Assembly (NCBI GenBank): GCA_017506865.1
Contig: JAFCMP010000113.1
Span: 868,001-932,000, forward strand
Source of the DNA: Tribonema minus
Taxonomy: Eukaryota; Sar; Xanthophyceae; Tribonematales; Tribonemataceae
Reading direction: 5' to 3'
Length of the DNA: 64,000 nt
Position numbers and translations under genes: made by a program. This document shows positions 9,221 to 19,973 of the stretch, piece by piece. The notes below the pieces were generated by a model that ran no database searches, was not told the DNA's origin, and worked only from the letters and a program-made list of their open reading frames with translations. Within the stretch, counting starts at the first letter, position 1; the number at the start of each line of letters is the position of its first letter.

Positions 9221-12200
9221 ATGGTGCTGCACTGCGGCGCGCTCACCACGTCGGCGCTGCTCCACGCCACCGCCGCCGCGCTCGCGTGCGCGGCGGTCAC
9301 CCACATGGCCTCCACCGTCCTGCTGGGCGTCGCCATAGGCTGCGCGATCTGCTGCTACCACCCGTCGTGCCGCACGTCGTCGCTGCGCGGGACGGAGGCG
9401 CTGTGCGGGCTCGCGAGCGGCGCGGCGGCGCTCGCGCTGTTCGCGACGGGCGCGTCGCCGGCGTGCGCCGCCGCGCGCGCGCTGTACCGCTTCGTCGCCC
9501 TCGTCATGGGCGCCGACGCCGCGTGGATGATCTGCAGCTTCAACGGCATTCGCATCGGGTGGTTCGGGCTCGCGCGGCACGCCGTCACAGCCTTTGTGCT
9601 CGTCCTCATGTCCGGTGACGCCGGCGCAACGCTGCCGCCCGCGCTCGCCGCCTGCGGCTTCCTCTACCTAAGCACCGACCTGCTGCTGGTCTTTGAGGCG
9701 GACTTCTGCGCGAACCCGTCGCGCCAGACGGCGGCGCCGTGGCTCGCGTTCGTCGCGCTCTTCCGCCTGCCCGTGTGGGGCTACTGCGCGTCGACCGCGT
9801 ACGCGTCGCAGTGGCGCCACGGCGGCGCCGCGGCGGCGGCGTTTGCGGCGTTCGCCGCGCTGGACTGCGCCGCCGCGCTCAGCGCGCGCATGACGCGCTG
9901 GTTCGACGCCAAGCACGCCGCCGCGTCCAAGGTGCGCATGGTATTTGGTCTTGCCCTTGTTGAAGTGTTTGCGCAACGTACAGTATGTAGGTGTAACATA
10001 GGGCATTGTTGGACTGCGCCGCCGCGCTCAGCGCGCACATGACGCGCTGGTTCGACGCCAAGCATGCCGCCGCGTGCAAGGTGCGTGCGGGCAGATGCTT
10101 CGAATTGGTCCTGCGTTTGTTGAAGTGTTTGCCCAACGTACAGTACGTGGGTAAAACATGTAGATGCAACATAGGGCATTGCTGGACTGCGCCGCCGCGC
10201 TGAGCGCGCGCATGACGCGCTGGTTCGACGCCAAGCACACCACCGCGTCCAAGGTGCCTGTGGGCAGACTACTTGGCATTTTTCCTGCATTTGTTGGACT
10301 GTTTGTGGAACGTACAGTCTGTAGGTACAGTATGTTGGTACGACATACATCTCACACTGTTGAACTATGCCAAGCGGTATGTTGGTACAGCGTACATCTC
10401 GCACTGTTGAACTATGCCAAGCGCACCGCCGCGTCCAAAGTGCGTGCTGGTGGGCATGCGGGCAGTTGTTGTTGTTCCTGCATTTGTTCAAGTGCTTATG
10501 CAACATCAAGTGCATGTAGAAGCGACATAGAGAAGTAGTTGAACTACGCCGCCGTGCTCCGCGCGCGCGCGACGGGCTGGTTCGACGCCAAGGACGCCGC
10601 CGCGTCCAAGGTGCGTGCTGGTGGGCGTGCGGGCAGTTGTCAATCCTGCAGTTATTGAAGTGTTTGTGCAATATACAGTACGTGGGTAAAGCATGTAGAT
10701 GCAACATAGGGCATTGCTGGACTGCGCCGCGCTGAGCGCGCGCATGACGCGCTGGTTCGACGCCAAGCACGCGTCCAAGGTGCGTGTGGGCGTATACTTT
10801 GTGTTTTTCCTGCGTTTGTTGAACTGTTTGTGGAACGTACAGTGTGTAGGTACAGTGCTGGTGCGACAGGAACAACATGATGAACTACGCCGCCCTGCAC
10901 CGCGCGCGCATGACGCGATGGTTGCGCGCCAAGTGCGCCGCTGTGTTCAAGGCGCGCGTGCGATGCCGTTGGCTCCGTGTTTGTTGAACTGTTTGTGCAA
11001 ACGTCATAGTGTATGTACGTATAGCGCATGCACTCTCGGGCTGAACACAACGCTCAGCATACTGGTATGACTGAGTGCGCTCTCGCAGTAATTGCGTTGC
11101 AGCATCTGTCACGAAGCAGTGAAGGGTGTGTCTCATGCGCCGAAAAGGGATTAGAATGTGCTCAAGTGCAGCAAGAGTCGCGTGCGCCAGATGTGCACAC
11201 AAGCTTGCAGCTTTAGCTTCAGCGCAAAGCAGCTGGCAGATACTTCTACATGCATCGTGTCATGGGTCTTGTGTATTTGAGCTGATGGCTCACCAGCAGT
11301 GCGCTGAGCTTTAGAGAACTGCGTACTTCTATCAAGGGCTGAGCGCCACCCGTACTAAGCCACTCCTGAAACAGATTTACTGTCAACTTGAAAGTCAACA
11401 CTTGAACCAACACACCCCTTCACGATTGTTGCTTTCACACACGCCCTAACCGTACACACAACATACTCCAAAACGCACACGCCCGGCCCCGCACGCATGC
11501 AGCGCGCCAACCCTAACCCTAACATCAACAGACGCCACTCACCCTCACCCTAAACCTGCTTACTCATTCCTTCCCCTTATCATGCCCCCCGCAGGCCCTG
11601 CCCCCCAACATGTGGGTCTCCTTCCTGGAGCTGCTTGAGATCGCGGCGCTGTATGGGCGCAAGACGGCGCGCGGCGCCGACACGCGTGCACGCCTCAACG
11701 CCATGTACAGCCTCTCCACCGAGGAGTACGACCGCTCGCGCGCGCTCACCCTCTTTGGCCGCCAGGTATGCATGTATGTATGTATATCGATGTGACAGTG
11801 CTCAACTCGTGCGCACGCCTCAACGCCATGTACAGCCTCTCCACCGAGGAGTGCGACTGCTCGCGCGCGCTCACCCTCTTTGGCCGCCAGGTATTTATGT
11901 AGGTCACAGTGACAGCGCTCATCTCTTGCACATGGCTCAACGCCATGTACAGCCTATCCACCGAGGATTAGGACCGCTCGCGCGCGCTCACCCTCTTTGG
12001 CCGCCAGGTATGTGTTGATTAGTATGACAGCGATTGTTTGATTCGTTTTCATGACTGCGCTCAACCTGTGCACGTCTCAACGCCGTGTACAGCCTCTCCA
12101 CCGAGGAGTACGACCGCTCGCGTGCGCTCACCCTCTTTGGCCGCCAGGTGTGTATGTATGTAGGTCAGTATGACAGCGCTCAACTCTTGCACATGGCTCA

Positions 12201-15200
12201 ACGCCATGTACAGCCTCTCACCGAGGAGAGACCGCTCGCGTGCTTGCCCTCTTCGGCTGGCAGTATGTAGGGTACGTGGCTGTGACAGCGCTTAACTTGT
12301 GCAGATGGCGCCTGTCTTGCGTGCTGATCGCACACCGTACGCATGTGCTAGGAAAGGCCTAAACCCTAGCCCTAGTAGCGGCAACTGATCGCAGGCCACT
12401 CTCGGCACCCCCCACCCCATGTACCACCCCTGACCACTTGACTACTGTGCTATGCCCTGCCCATCAGATCTCTCTGCTTCAAATCCATCACGACAAGTGC
12501 CCCCCCCCCCCCTCAACCCCCTCAACCCCCCCTCTCCCTCCCCTCCCCCCCTCCCCCTTCCTGCAGACCCTCATCGACCTGGTGGTCATGCAAGCAGAGG
12601 CCAAGCTCGCCCGCGCACGCGCCGGCGCGGGCGGCGGCGGTGGCTGCGGCGCCGGCTCCCTCGGCGCGTGGGTCGACATTGGTGGCGGCACTGCTCAGAA
12701 CCTGGCACTAGTGGCGGAGCGCCTGGACCTCTCGCTGTTCCAGCAGATCTACGTTGTTGACTACAGGTGTGTTGTTTTTTCCTCCTGCAGAGGGGTGCGT
12801 GGTGGTGAGCACTGATGGCGCTGCCCCCTCTCGTGCAATTGCGATGAAAGGGGGTCATTGTATTCGGGAGTTACTGCATGATTGGAAAGGGCAGCTGATT
12901 CTCTGAGTTCGCATGGGTTGCGTCCGCAAACTTATGGCAGGGCCAACTTGCAGATGAACTTTTGAGCTTATTTGCAGTTGCGATGTGCTTCACGGTCAAA
13001 CAAACATGCGTACGTAGTCGTGAGCTATAGGTATGGCGCGGCGTGCGCTGAGCACTGATGTGTGCGCCCTGCGCTTACAGATCTCATGCCTATCAAAGAC
13101 AATGTTGCAGCCTGCTTGCATGCCGCAGGCATCACAACCTGTTGTACTTGATATAATAGATCGCTCGAGGGGCGGAAAACCTGCCGTAATAGTACAATAG
13201 TAAGTAGTGCTGTTCGGAGCCTCGCTGCCTGGCTCTTCCAGCGCCACAGGTGCAGTCATTCACTTAATGCGAATCACCGATGAATCACTCGTGAATTGAC
13301 TGCGTTCATTTACCGTTCTTGCTGCGCGCTGCAGCGACGAGATGTGCAAGCAGGCCCGATGACACACCAACGCGAATCACTGATGAATCACCCACGGATC
13401 AACTGCGTAAATGTGCCGTTATTGCTGAGCGCTGCAGTGACGAGATGCTCGCGCACTCCTATTCACCCCAATCACCAATGAATCACTCATGAATTAACTG
13501 CTTTCATTTGCCGTCGTTGCTGAGCACTGCAGTGACGAGACGTGCAAGCACGCGCGCGGCCGCGTAGAGGCGCAGGTCTGGACCAATTCACCGCCCGCCT
13601 ATTCACACCAATGCAAATCTTCGTTGAATCACTCATGAATTGACCGCGTTCACTCATGAATTGACTGCGTTCATCGTTGTTGCTGAGCGCTGCAGCGACG
13701 AGATGTGCAAGCACGCGCACGGGCGCGTGGAGGCGCAGGGGTGGACCAACGTCACCGTCGTGCGCGCGGACGCGGCCACCTTTGTGCCGCCGCCGGAGGC
13801 CGGCCGCGTGAGCTTCGTCACCATGTCCTACTCCCTCAGCATGATCCCGGGGTGCGTGACGTTTACGGCAATGTTGGAAATAATTCACTTTAATTCTTGA
13901 TGTCGTCAATGACGTTGAAACAAACTGTAGGCGTACCACGTACCTTGTGGTGCAGCGCGTGCACATACTTGTACAGGATCTTGTTGGTGTACAGGATCTT
14001 GTTGGTGTGCAGCTTGCGGCAGTAGATGCCAATCTCCACCAGCGTCAGGTACAGGAGCGTCAGCGCCACGTACTGCGGCCAGCCGCCCACCTCGCTGATG
14101 CGGATTCACAGCGGTAGTGTACACAAAGAGGTACAATGTGGTGTCAGCGTGATGGTAGTACTAGATAAATGCATGGCAAGTTATATATAAATTACGATAT
14201 GGACTCGTTGTAATCGTCACCATGTCCTCCTCGCTCAGCATGATCCGGGATGCGTGGTGGCCCACGCGAAGTCGGATAATGTCTTTCTCTGTTTACTGTA
14301 CGAATAACAATTCTTTGTGCCGCCGCCGGAGGCCGGCCGCGTGAGCCTCGCCACCATGTCCTACTCGCTCAGCATGACCCATAACCCTAACCCTGATCCC
14401 AGGTGCGTGATGGTCCCAAAGAAGTTGAATAATTTCCACAATTACTGTATACTGTTTAAAAAAAGTAATGATCCTAACCCTAAGCCTAAGCTTTGTGAAC
14501 ATGTCCTACTCGCTCAGCATGATGCCCGGGTGCGTGATGGTCCAGTCAACGTTGAATTCTCTCCCCGTTAACTGTCTGAATAATGATTTCTCCCGCAGCT
14601 ACGTGCGCCTGGTCAACACCATCGCGCGCTACGCAAACGCCGTCACGTGCAGTGCATCGTACACCATGCATCTCGGAAGATGTATCAGAGATCACGCCCC
14701 TAACCCTAACCACTCCCCTCCCGCAGCTACGCGCGCCTAGTCAACACCATCGCGCGCTGCGCGGACGCCGACATGCGCACTGTACATTACATACTTCAGA
14801 AACTTCACCACATATCACGTGCACATACTTCAGAAACTTCACCACACATCACGTCTAAACCCTCACCACTTTAACCGTGACCGTGCCGCAGCTACGCGCG
14901 CCCGGTCAACACCATCGCGCGCTACGCGGACGCCGACACGCGCGTGATCGTCGCCGACTTCTTCACCTCCAAGGGCGTCGACGCGCCGCTGCCCGGCATG
15001 TTTATTACTCCTCGCTTAAGGCGTGAAAAGGCCCACTTGCTTTCAGAAGCAGTATCTGAGCTCACACCCTCACTTCAACAACCCAAACCCTATCTCCCGC
15101 AGCTACGCGCGCCTGGTCAACACGATGATCGCGCGCTACGCGGACGCCGACACGCGCACCCGTAAACCATGTACTTCAGAAAATTGTTTGAGATCACGCG

Positions 15201-18200
15201 CTAGCCCTAACCCTAACCTTAATTGCGCGTCCCGCAGCTACGCGCGCCTGGTGAACACCATATCGCGCTACGCGGACGCCGACACGCGCGTCGTCGTGGC
15301 CGACTTCTTCACCTCCAAGAGCGTCGACGCGCCGCTGCGCCAGCACGCGTGGTGGCGGCGCTGGCTCCTGCGCGCGTGGTTCGCGATAGACGACGTCGAC
15401 CTCGCGCCCCACCGCCGCGACGTCTGCGAGCAGACGCTCTCCCTCGTCTGGGAGACGAACCACATGGGCCCGCTGCTGAACAAGTCGATCGCCAAACTCG
15501 GGCCACACGTGCCGTACTACGTCGCCGTGTACATGCTGCCCGCGGCAGAGGGGGAAGGGGGGGAGAGGGAAGAGGGGGGGGACATTGCCGAGCGCTGCGG
15601 GCTGAGGGGGGCCACGCGCTACGTGTCGCCGGACCACGGCCGCTGCGACTGGGTCGCCGTGCCCAACTTCCTGTACAGGTGCGCGCGGTGTCCCTGTTGA
15701 GGTTGAAGTTGTTTGTTCACATTCTGCTACGCAGTGGCGGCCGCGTGGTGAGCTGATGTGGCATTTGTGTACTTCGACTTTCTGGTGTTTGTGTACTCTA
15801 ACTCCCAAGGCAGCAGGTACTGGGCAGGTGGCATCGCCGTGAGCGGTGCGTTGTGCGCTCTGTGTGCAGGTTGTGCAGCAGGTTGACATGTAGGGTTAGA
15901 TTTAGAGTAATTGCAGTGCATCTTCAATACATGCTTGGTGAGTATGGAAGCCCTCGTGGATCTCAATGCAGCTTGATCAGGCAACCGATTGTCTCACCAA
16001 GTTACTCTCATGTGTGCTTCAAAGTGCCTGCAATGTTACGTGAGCATGCGTGATGCTATACACTGCTCAGCATCAATACCCGGACTGACAATCACCATCA
16101 TCACCATCGGGGGGACTCCCGTGCAGCTACGCTATAAAGGACCCACATCAGCTGTCAGCCCAATGACAGCCCACATTCATGGTGTGCTGGTGGACTACAC
16201 ATCAATAAGACTGTACCTCAAAGCATGTTGCTGAGCACCGTCACCCCAACTGATCAGAAATCCTCACCCCCCCCCCCCCCCCCCCCCCAACCCGCGCAGC
16301 TACGCGATAGAGGACCCCCTGGTAGACGGCAAGCACTTGAACTTCCAGCCCGACGACAGCCTCCTCATACTCACCACGGGCGGCGACAACGTGCTGCACT
16401 GGCTCCCTAAGGTCGCGCACGTCACCGCCGTCGACATGAACGAGAAGCAGAGTGAGTGTGCGGGGAGCGTCACGTGATGAAGCTCGTTGAGTGCTGTCGC
16501 ATGTTGTTGCTAATGCACTGGCTCCCCAAGGTCGCGCACGCCACCGCCGCAGACATGAACGAGAAGCAGAGTTAGTGTGCGGGGAGCGTCACATGATGCA
16601 TTTTGTCGAGCGCTGTCGCATGTTGTTGTTGAGAATCGTGGAGGCTCCAAGATTGCACACGTCACCGAACTGTATACACGCTTGGGAAGCAGAGTGACTG
16701 CGGGGAGCGTCACGTGATGAAGTTTGTCAAGCGGAATCGCTCATTGTTGTTGAGCATCGTGGAGGCTCCAGGATTGCACACGTCACCGCCGTAGACGCGC
16801 ATGAGAAGCAGAGTGAGTGCGGGGAGCGTCGTGCGATGAAGTTCGCCGAGCGCTGTTGCATGTTGTTGTTGTTGCACTGGATCCGCCACGGCGCGCACGC
16901 CATGAACGAGAAGCATAGTTAGTGCGGGAGCGTCACGTGATGAAGTTCGTCGCGCGCCTTCGCATGTTGACGTTTCACCGGCTCCGCAACGGCGCGCACG
17001 CGACTGCTGTTGATGTGAACGAGAAGCAGAGTGCGTGCGGCGAGCGCCACGTGAAGCCTGTCCAGCGCTACCGCATGTTGTTATTGCACTGGCACTGGCC
17101 CCGCGGCGGTGCCGCCTGCAACTGTTGTCGGCGAGGACGAGACGCAGAGCATGTGCGAGGGGCGTCGCATGGTGAACTTTGTTGAGCGCTGGAAAGCGAC
17201 TTCAATGTACGTATTGGTGTGAGCCATTTCGCTGTAGTTAAAGTCTTCCTTGTAGACGCAGCTGTTAATATATGCCATCTCGCTGCAGGCGCAACTGATA
17301 ACATTGCTGCACCCCGCTGTCGCTGCAGACTACCTGCTGGAGTTGAAGTTTGCGGCGATCGCGTTCTCCGGCCTCCCCCTGCACGAGGTCCACGGCTGCT
17401 GCCTTCATATCGTTAGATTGCGAGGCCTTTATTGTAGGACACAACTCCAATGTTACTGACGGTGTCTGCTGTACCTGCTTTACCTCCAACGCAGACTACC
17501 TGCTGGAGTTGAAGTTTGCGGCGATCGCGTTCTCCGGCCTCCCGCTGCACGAGGTCCAGGACTGGCTCGAGCGCGGCAGCCACCGCGACATTGCGCGGCT
17601 CATGGGCCGCACGCTGCCGTACCTGAGCGCTGAGGCGCGGCAGTACTGGGCCAGCCACGCGTACATGATGGAGGAGGCGAGCGGCGAGGGCGGCGGCATG
17701 AACGGCCTGTACCTGGTGAGCGCTGCTGTGCGTGGTCATGTTTGTAACTAACTGCCGTAACCGGCGCAGTCATTCGTATCCATTGCTTGCTAGCAATGAA
17801 TCATAGGGTTAGGGTTAGGGCGGCGGCATGAACGGCCTGTACCTGGTGAGCACTGCTGTGTGGTGATGTTTGTAACTGACGTAACCGACGCAGTCATTCG
17901 TCATGCATGACGGAGGAAGCGAGCGGCGAGGGCGGCAGCATGAACGGCCTCTATCTGGCGAGCGTCTGTTGTTAGCGAAACTGATGTAACTGACGTCACC
18001 GTCGCAGTTTCGTTACACATGATAGAGGAGGCGAGCGGCGAGGACGGCGGCATGAACGGCCTCTACCTGGTGAGCGCACGTTGGTAAATAACGTAACTGA
18101 TGTAACTGACGTAACCGATGCGGATGTACCCTCAAGTATGACATATCGGCGGCATGCACGGCCTTCACCTGGCGAGCGCTGGGGTGTGTGGCGATGTTGG

Positions 18201-19973
18201 CAAGTGATGGCACCGAAGCGAACACTTGCTCAAGTATCAGGCATAAAATATCGATTGCTGTAACCTGACAATGCGCTGGCCACTGCCGCGGTCAGTGCTC
18301 AACCACAAGTGCTCCACTGGACTCACGCGCCGCAGCGCTCTAATCATAACCCTAAACGGTTCCCCCGCGCAGCACGGCTCGTACGGCCTGGTCCTGGCCT
18401 TCACGCGCCTGCTGTGCCGCTGGCTCGGCATGACACAGCACCTGGGCAAGGGCGACAGCACGCTCGCACGGCAGCAGGTGGCGGAGTCATGGCGCTACAA
18501 GCTCGTCAAGGCGGTGCTCACGCCGCTGTGCCATCCCACGCTCATGTGGCCGCTGATGGGTGCGTCAACCCATGATATTTGAAGTATATGATTGAAGTTT
18601 GACAAAATTGTCAACTTGTGTTGGAGTCGTGGCGCTAGAAGCTCGTCACCCCACGCTCAGTGTCGTCGCTGACGGGTGCGTCAGCCTACAATGTTTGAGG
18701 TTTATGGTTGAAGTTCGGACTGCATTGTAGGAGCGCGATCCACGCTCGTTGAAGGCAATCCTGATGTGTGCGTTTTGAGGGTGAAGGGTAGAGGGTAGCT
18801 CAGTGAATGGAGCATACAGCCGCACTTGTTTGTTTTTGGCACTCACAATGTAGTTTTTGAATTTTCGTGCAACTCCGATTATATCGCTTATATTGCAAAT
18901 TCGAAGCAGTTGCCCTCTTGTAAAGCATAATATTCACGCCCTCTGTGTCATCATGGTAGTTCTATGCTGAGTAGTCTCTTTTGTAAACAAGAGTTCAGCC
19001 TTTCTGGCGATGTTGCCTCACTGCTTGACGCTGAGGGCACAGCACTGTCGGCTATCTGAGCCTCGTATTCAGGTTAGGGCTAGGGCTAGCATTTCATTGT
19101 GAATTGTGACAGTGGCATTCCTTTTCCAGGCCTCCAGGCCACATGAAGCCACCGCTGGATGCTAGACAATGATAGTGATGCACAACGTGCCGGCTGTAGC
19201 GCTGTTGCAGCAGGGCTGCACCATTGCTCAGTCATGTGCACCACTCCGCAAGCTGCATCTGACGACACAGAGGGTGTTGCAGTAAGACCGTATCTGCTGA
19301 ATACTGCCCTGTATGCACTGCTCCACGAATTATAAGCCTCCCAGTACCTCAAGTGGCAAGTCTGAACGCCCCCCCCCCCCCCCCCCTTTCTTCAGGCATC
19401 CCGATGCACCAGCACGCGCGCATCGTGCACGGCCAGACGATGCGCGACTTTGTCAGCAACACGATCGACGGCACGTTCGTCTGGGCGCCGTGGGAAACGA
19501 ACCCGTACTCGCACGCGTTCGCCACGGGCGCCTTCTCGCGCGCGTGCCACCCCGACTACCTCGACCGCGCGAACCTCGAGGCGCTGCGCGCGGCGCCGCG
19601 CGCCGCGCTGCGCGCGCGCCTGACGATTGCGACCGCGCCGTACAGCGAGGCGATGCAGCGCCGCGGCGGCTACTCCAAGATGGTCTTCTCGGACCACCTC
19701 GACTGGCTGAGCGACGCGGAGGTGCGCGCGTTCGCCGCACAGGTGAAGGCCGCGCTGCTGCCGGGCGGCCTCGCGTCGTTCCGCTCCGCGGCGCTCGTCG
19801 CCGGCTACGCGCGCGCGTTCGAGGACGCGGGCCTCGAGTGCAAGCGCGTCGCCACGCACTGCGGCGCGGGCATGGACCGCCTCAACTCGTACGCGAGCTA
19901 CTATGTCATACGCCAGACGGAGGGCAAGGCGCGCGCTCCGCTGTCGAGCCCCAAGTTCGCGGCGTCCGGCTAG
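9221..19973 (+). CDS. BTA1: Betaine-lipid (DGTS) synthase BTA1 with N-terminal membrane domain
   Basis: Nine exons: 9221-9931, 11595-11765, 12567-12766, 13696-13851, 15238-15678, 16300-16451, 17495-17715, 18373-18559 and 19396-19973. Phases match at every junction and the sum is 2817 nt, 938 residues. Residues 1-237 form about six or seven hydrophobic helices that I cannot assign. Exons 2-5 are the BtaB-like methyltransferase, with SAM motif [12 protein letters not shown] at about 329, [10 protein letters not shown], and ending near residue 560. Exons 6-9 are the BtaA-like 3-amino-3-carboxypropyl transferase (DUF3419), with [22 protein letters not shown] then [11 protein letters not shown], and the C-terminal [13 protein letters not shown]. 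In the known pathway BtaA adds the homoserine moiety of SAM to diacylglycerol and BtaB trimethylates it. BtaB-first order is as in Chlamydomonas BTA1. The N-terminal membrane domain is unusual. Nearly every intron holds copies of exon edges. Confidence 0.93.
9862..10990 (+). repeat. BTA1: Donor-edge array, BTA1 exon 1
   Basis: The last 70 or so bases of exon 1 with the donor and about 95 bp of intron are repeated six times after the real exon. Donor positions are 9932 (real), 10081, 10254, 10440, 10611, 10780 and about 10952. The pitch is close to 170 bp. The first five copies keep GT; the last has GC. Copies share the AAG-GTGCGTG junction and a GAAGTGTTTG-CAACGTACAGTA intronic block. Copy 4 (around 10366-10450) is the most decayed in its exon part. 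Confidence 0.92.
11509..11523 (+). repeat. CCCTAA telomere-like tract, BTA1 intron 1
   Basis: Two CCCTAA units, about 70 bp before the exon 2 acceptor. Confidence 0.7.
11690..12275 (+). repeat. BTA1: Donor-edge array, BTA1 exon 2
   Basis: The exon 2 end (encoding [15 protein letters not shown] and ALTLFGRQ) plus donor is repeated four times. GT positions are 11766 (real), 11891, 12008, 12148 and about 12263, pitch 115-140 bp. Every copy keeps GCCAG-GTAT/GTGT or a close variant. Exon parts of the copies carry small changes, most in the last. Confidence 0.92.
13315..13740 (+). repeat. BTA1: Acceptor-edge array, BTA1 exon 4
   Basis: The exon 4 start with its GCGCTGCAG acceptor is preceded by three copies near 13330, 13430 and 13530. 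They share the intronic block AATCACTCATGAATTGACTG and the exon block GACGAGATGTGCAAGCA. The real acceptor is the last one, with the exon starting at 13696. Confidence 0.88.
14215..14565 (+). repeat. BTA1: Donor-edge copies, BTA1 exon 4
   Basis: Three copies of the exon 4 end, around 14217-14262, 14316-14425 and 14495-14560. Each has CACCATGTCCTACTCGCTC-like sequence, and the last two keep GGTGCGTGATGGTCC. The second is split by a CCCTAACCCTGATCCC tract that lies just where the exon end meets the donor. Confidence 0.85.
14585..15300 (+). repeat. BTA1: Acceptor-edge array, BTA1 exon 5
   Basis: Four copies of the exon 5 start, with complete CCGCAG acceptors, precede the real one. The copied exon starts would be at 14599, 14727, 14892 and 15103; the real start is 15238. 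All share CTACGCGCGCCTGGTCAAC with few changes. The third copy extends furthest into the exon (to about 15000). Short CCCTAA tracts lie directly before several of the acceptors. Confidence 0.93.
16119..16143 (+). repeat. BTA1: Acceptor-edge copy, BTA1 exon 6
   Basis: GTGCAGCTACGCTATAAAGG here mirrors GCGCAGCTACGCGATAGAGG at the real exon 6 start (16300). Confidence 0.65.
16267..16288 (+). repeat. Poly(C) run at BTA1 exon 6 acceptor
   Basis: An uninterrupted run of 22 C ends 11 bases before the exon 6 start, in the place of the polypyrimidine tract. Confidence 0.85.
16389..17190 (+). repeat. BTA1: Donor-edge array, BTA1 exon 6
   Basis: The exon 6 end (encoding VDMNEKQ) plus donor and the intronic block GGGGAGCGTCACGTGATGAA is repeated six times. 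GT positions are 16452 (real), 16571, 16694, 16813, 16918 and 17031; a decayed last copy is near 17150. The pitch is 105-123 bp. Confidence 0.92.
17314..17565 (+). repeat. BTA1: Acceptor-edge duplication, BTA1 exon 7
   Basis: The first copy (acceptor ending 17328) is almost identical to the real exon start at 17495 for about 70 bp, through CTGCACGAGGTCC. It then diverges into intron. Confidence 0.93.
17660..18190 (+). repeat. BTA1: Donor-edge array, BTA1 exon 7
   Basis: Four copies of the exon 7 end (GGCGGCATGAACGGCC then CTGGTGAGC). Donor positions are 17716 (real GT), 17846 (GT), 17958 (GC), 18070 (GT) and about 18172 (GC). The pitch is 102-130 bp. A TTAGGG tract at 17804-17820 abuts the first copy. 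Confidence 0.9.
17804..17820 (+). repeat. TTAGGG telomere-like tract, BTA1 intron 7
   Basis: Nearly three TTAGGG units, lying immediately before a copied exon 7 edge. Unlike most plus-strand introns here, the G-rich strand is the coding one. Confidence 0.8.
18488..18720 (+). repeat. BTA1: Donor-edge copy, BTA1 exon 8
   Basis: One copy at about 18628-18715 of the exon 8 end. Shared blocks are GCGCTA(C/G)AAGCTCGTCA, CCCACGCTCA, GGGTGCGTCA and the following TATGATTGAAG-like intron sequence. The true donor is at 18560. Confidence 0.85.
19369..19386 (+). repeat. Poly(C) run at BTA1 exon 9 acceptor
   Basis: 18 uninterrupted C end nine bases before the exon 9 start (19396). Confidence 0.85.

Noticed and set aside
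9940-10990. Copied exon edges as processed pseudogene insertions
   Set aside because: They retain intronic sequence and the splice junction and always lie next to their parent exon, so they come from local DNA duplication and not from mRNA.
14585-15160. Copies of exon 5 start as mutually exclusive exons
   Set aside because: Each lacks most of exon 5, and no following donor restores the frame, so they cannot replace the real exon.
13315-17190. Regularly spaced repeats resembling a CRISPR array
   Set aside because: The units are 100-200 bp, contain exon sequence with splice sites, and the genome is eukaryotic.
9221-19973. The arrays as an assembly artefact
   Set aside because: Copies differ from each other by many substitutions and small gaps, which collapsed or repeated reads would not produce. 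Resequencing would still be welcome.
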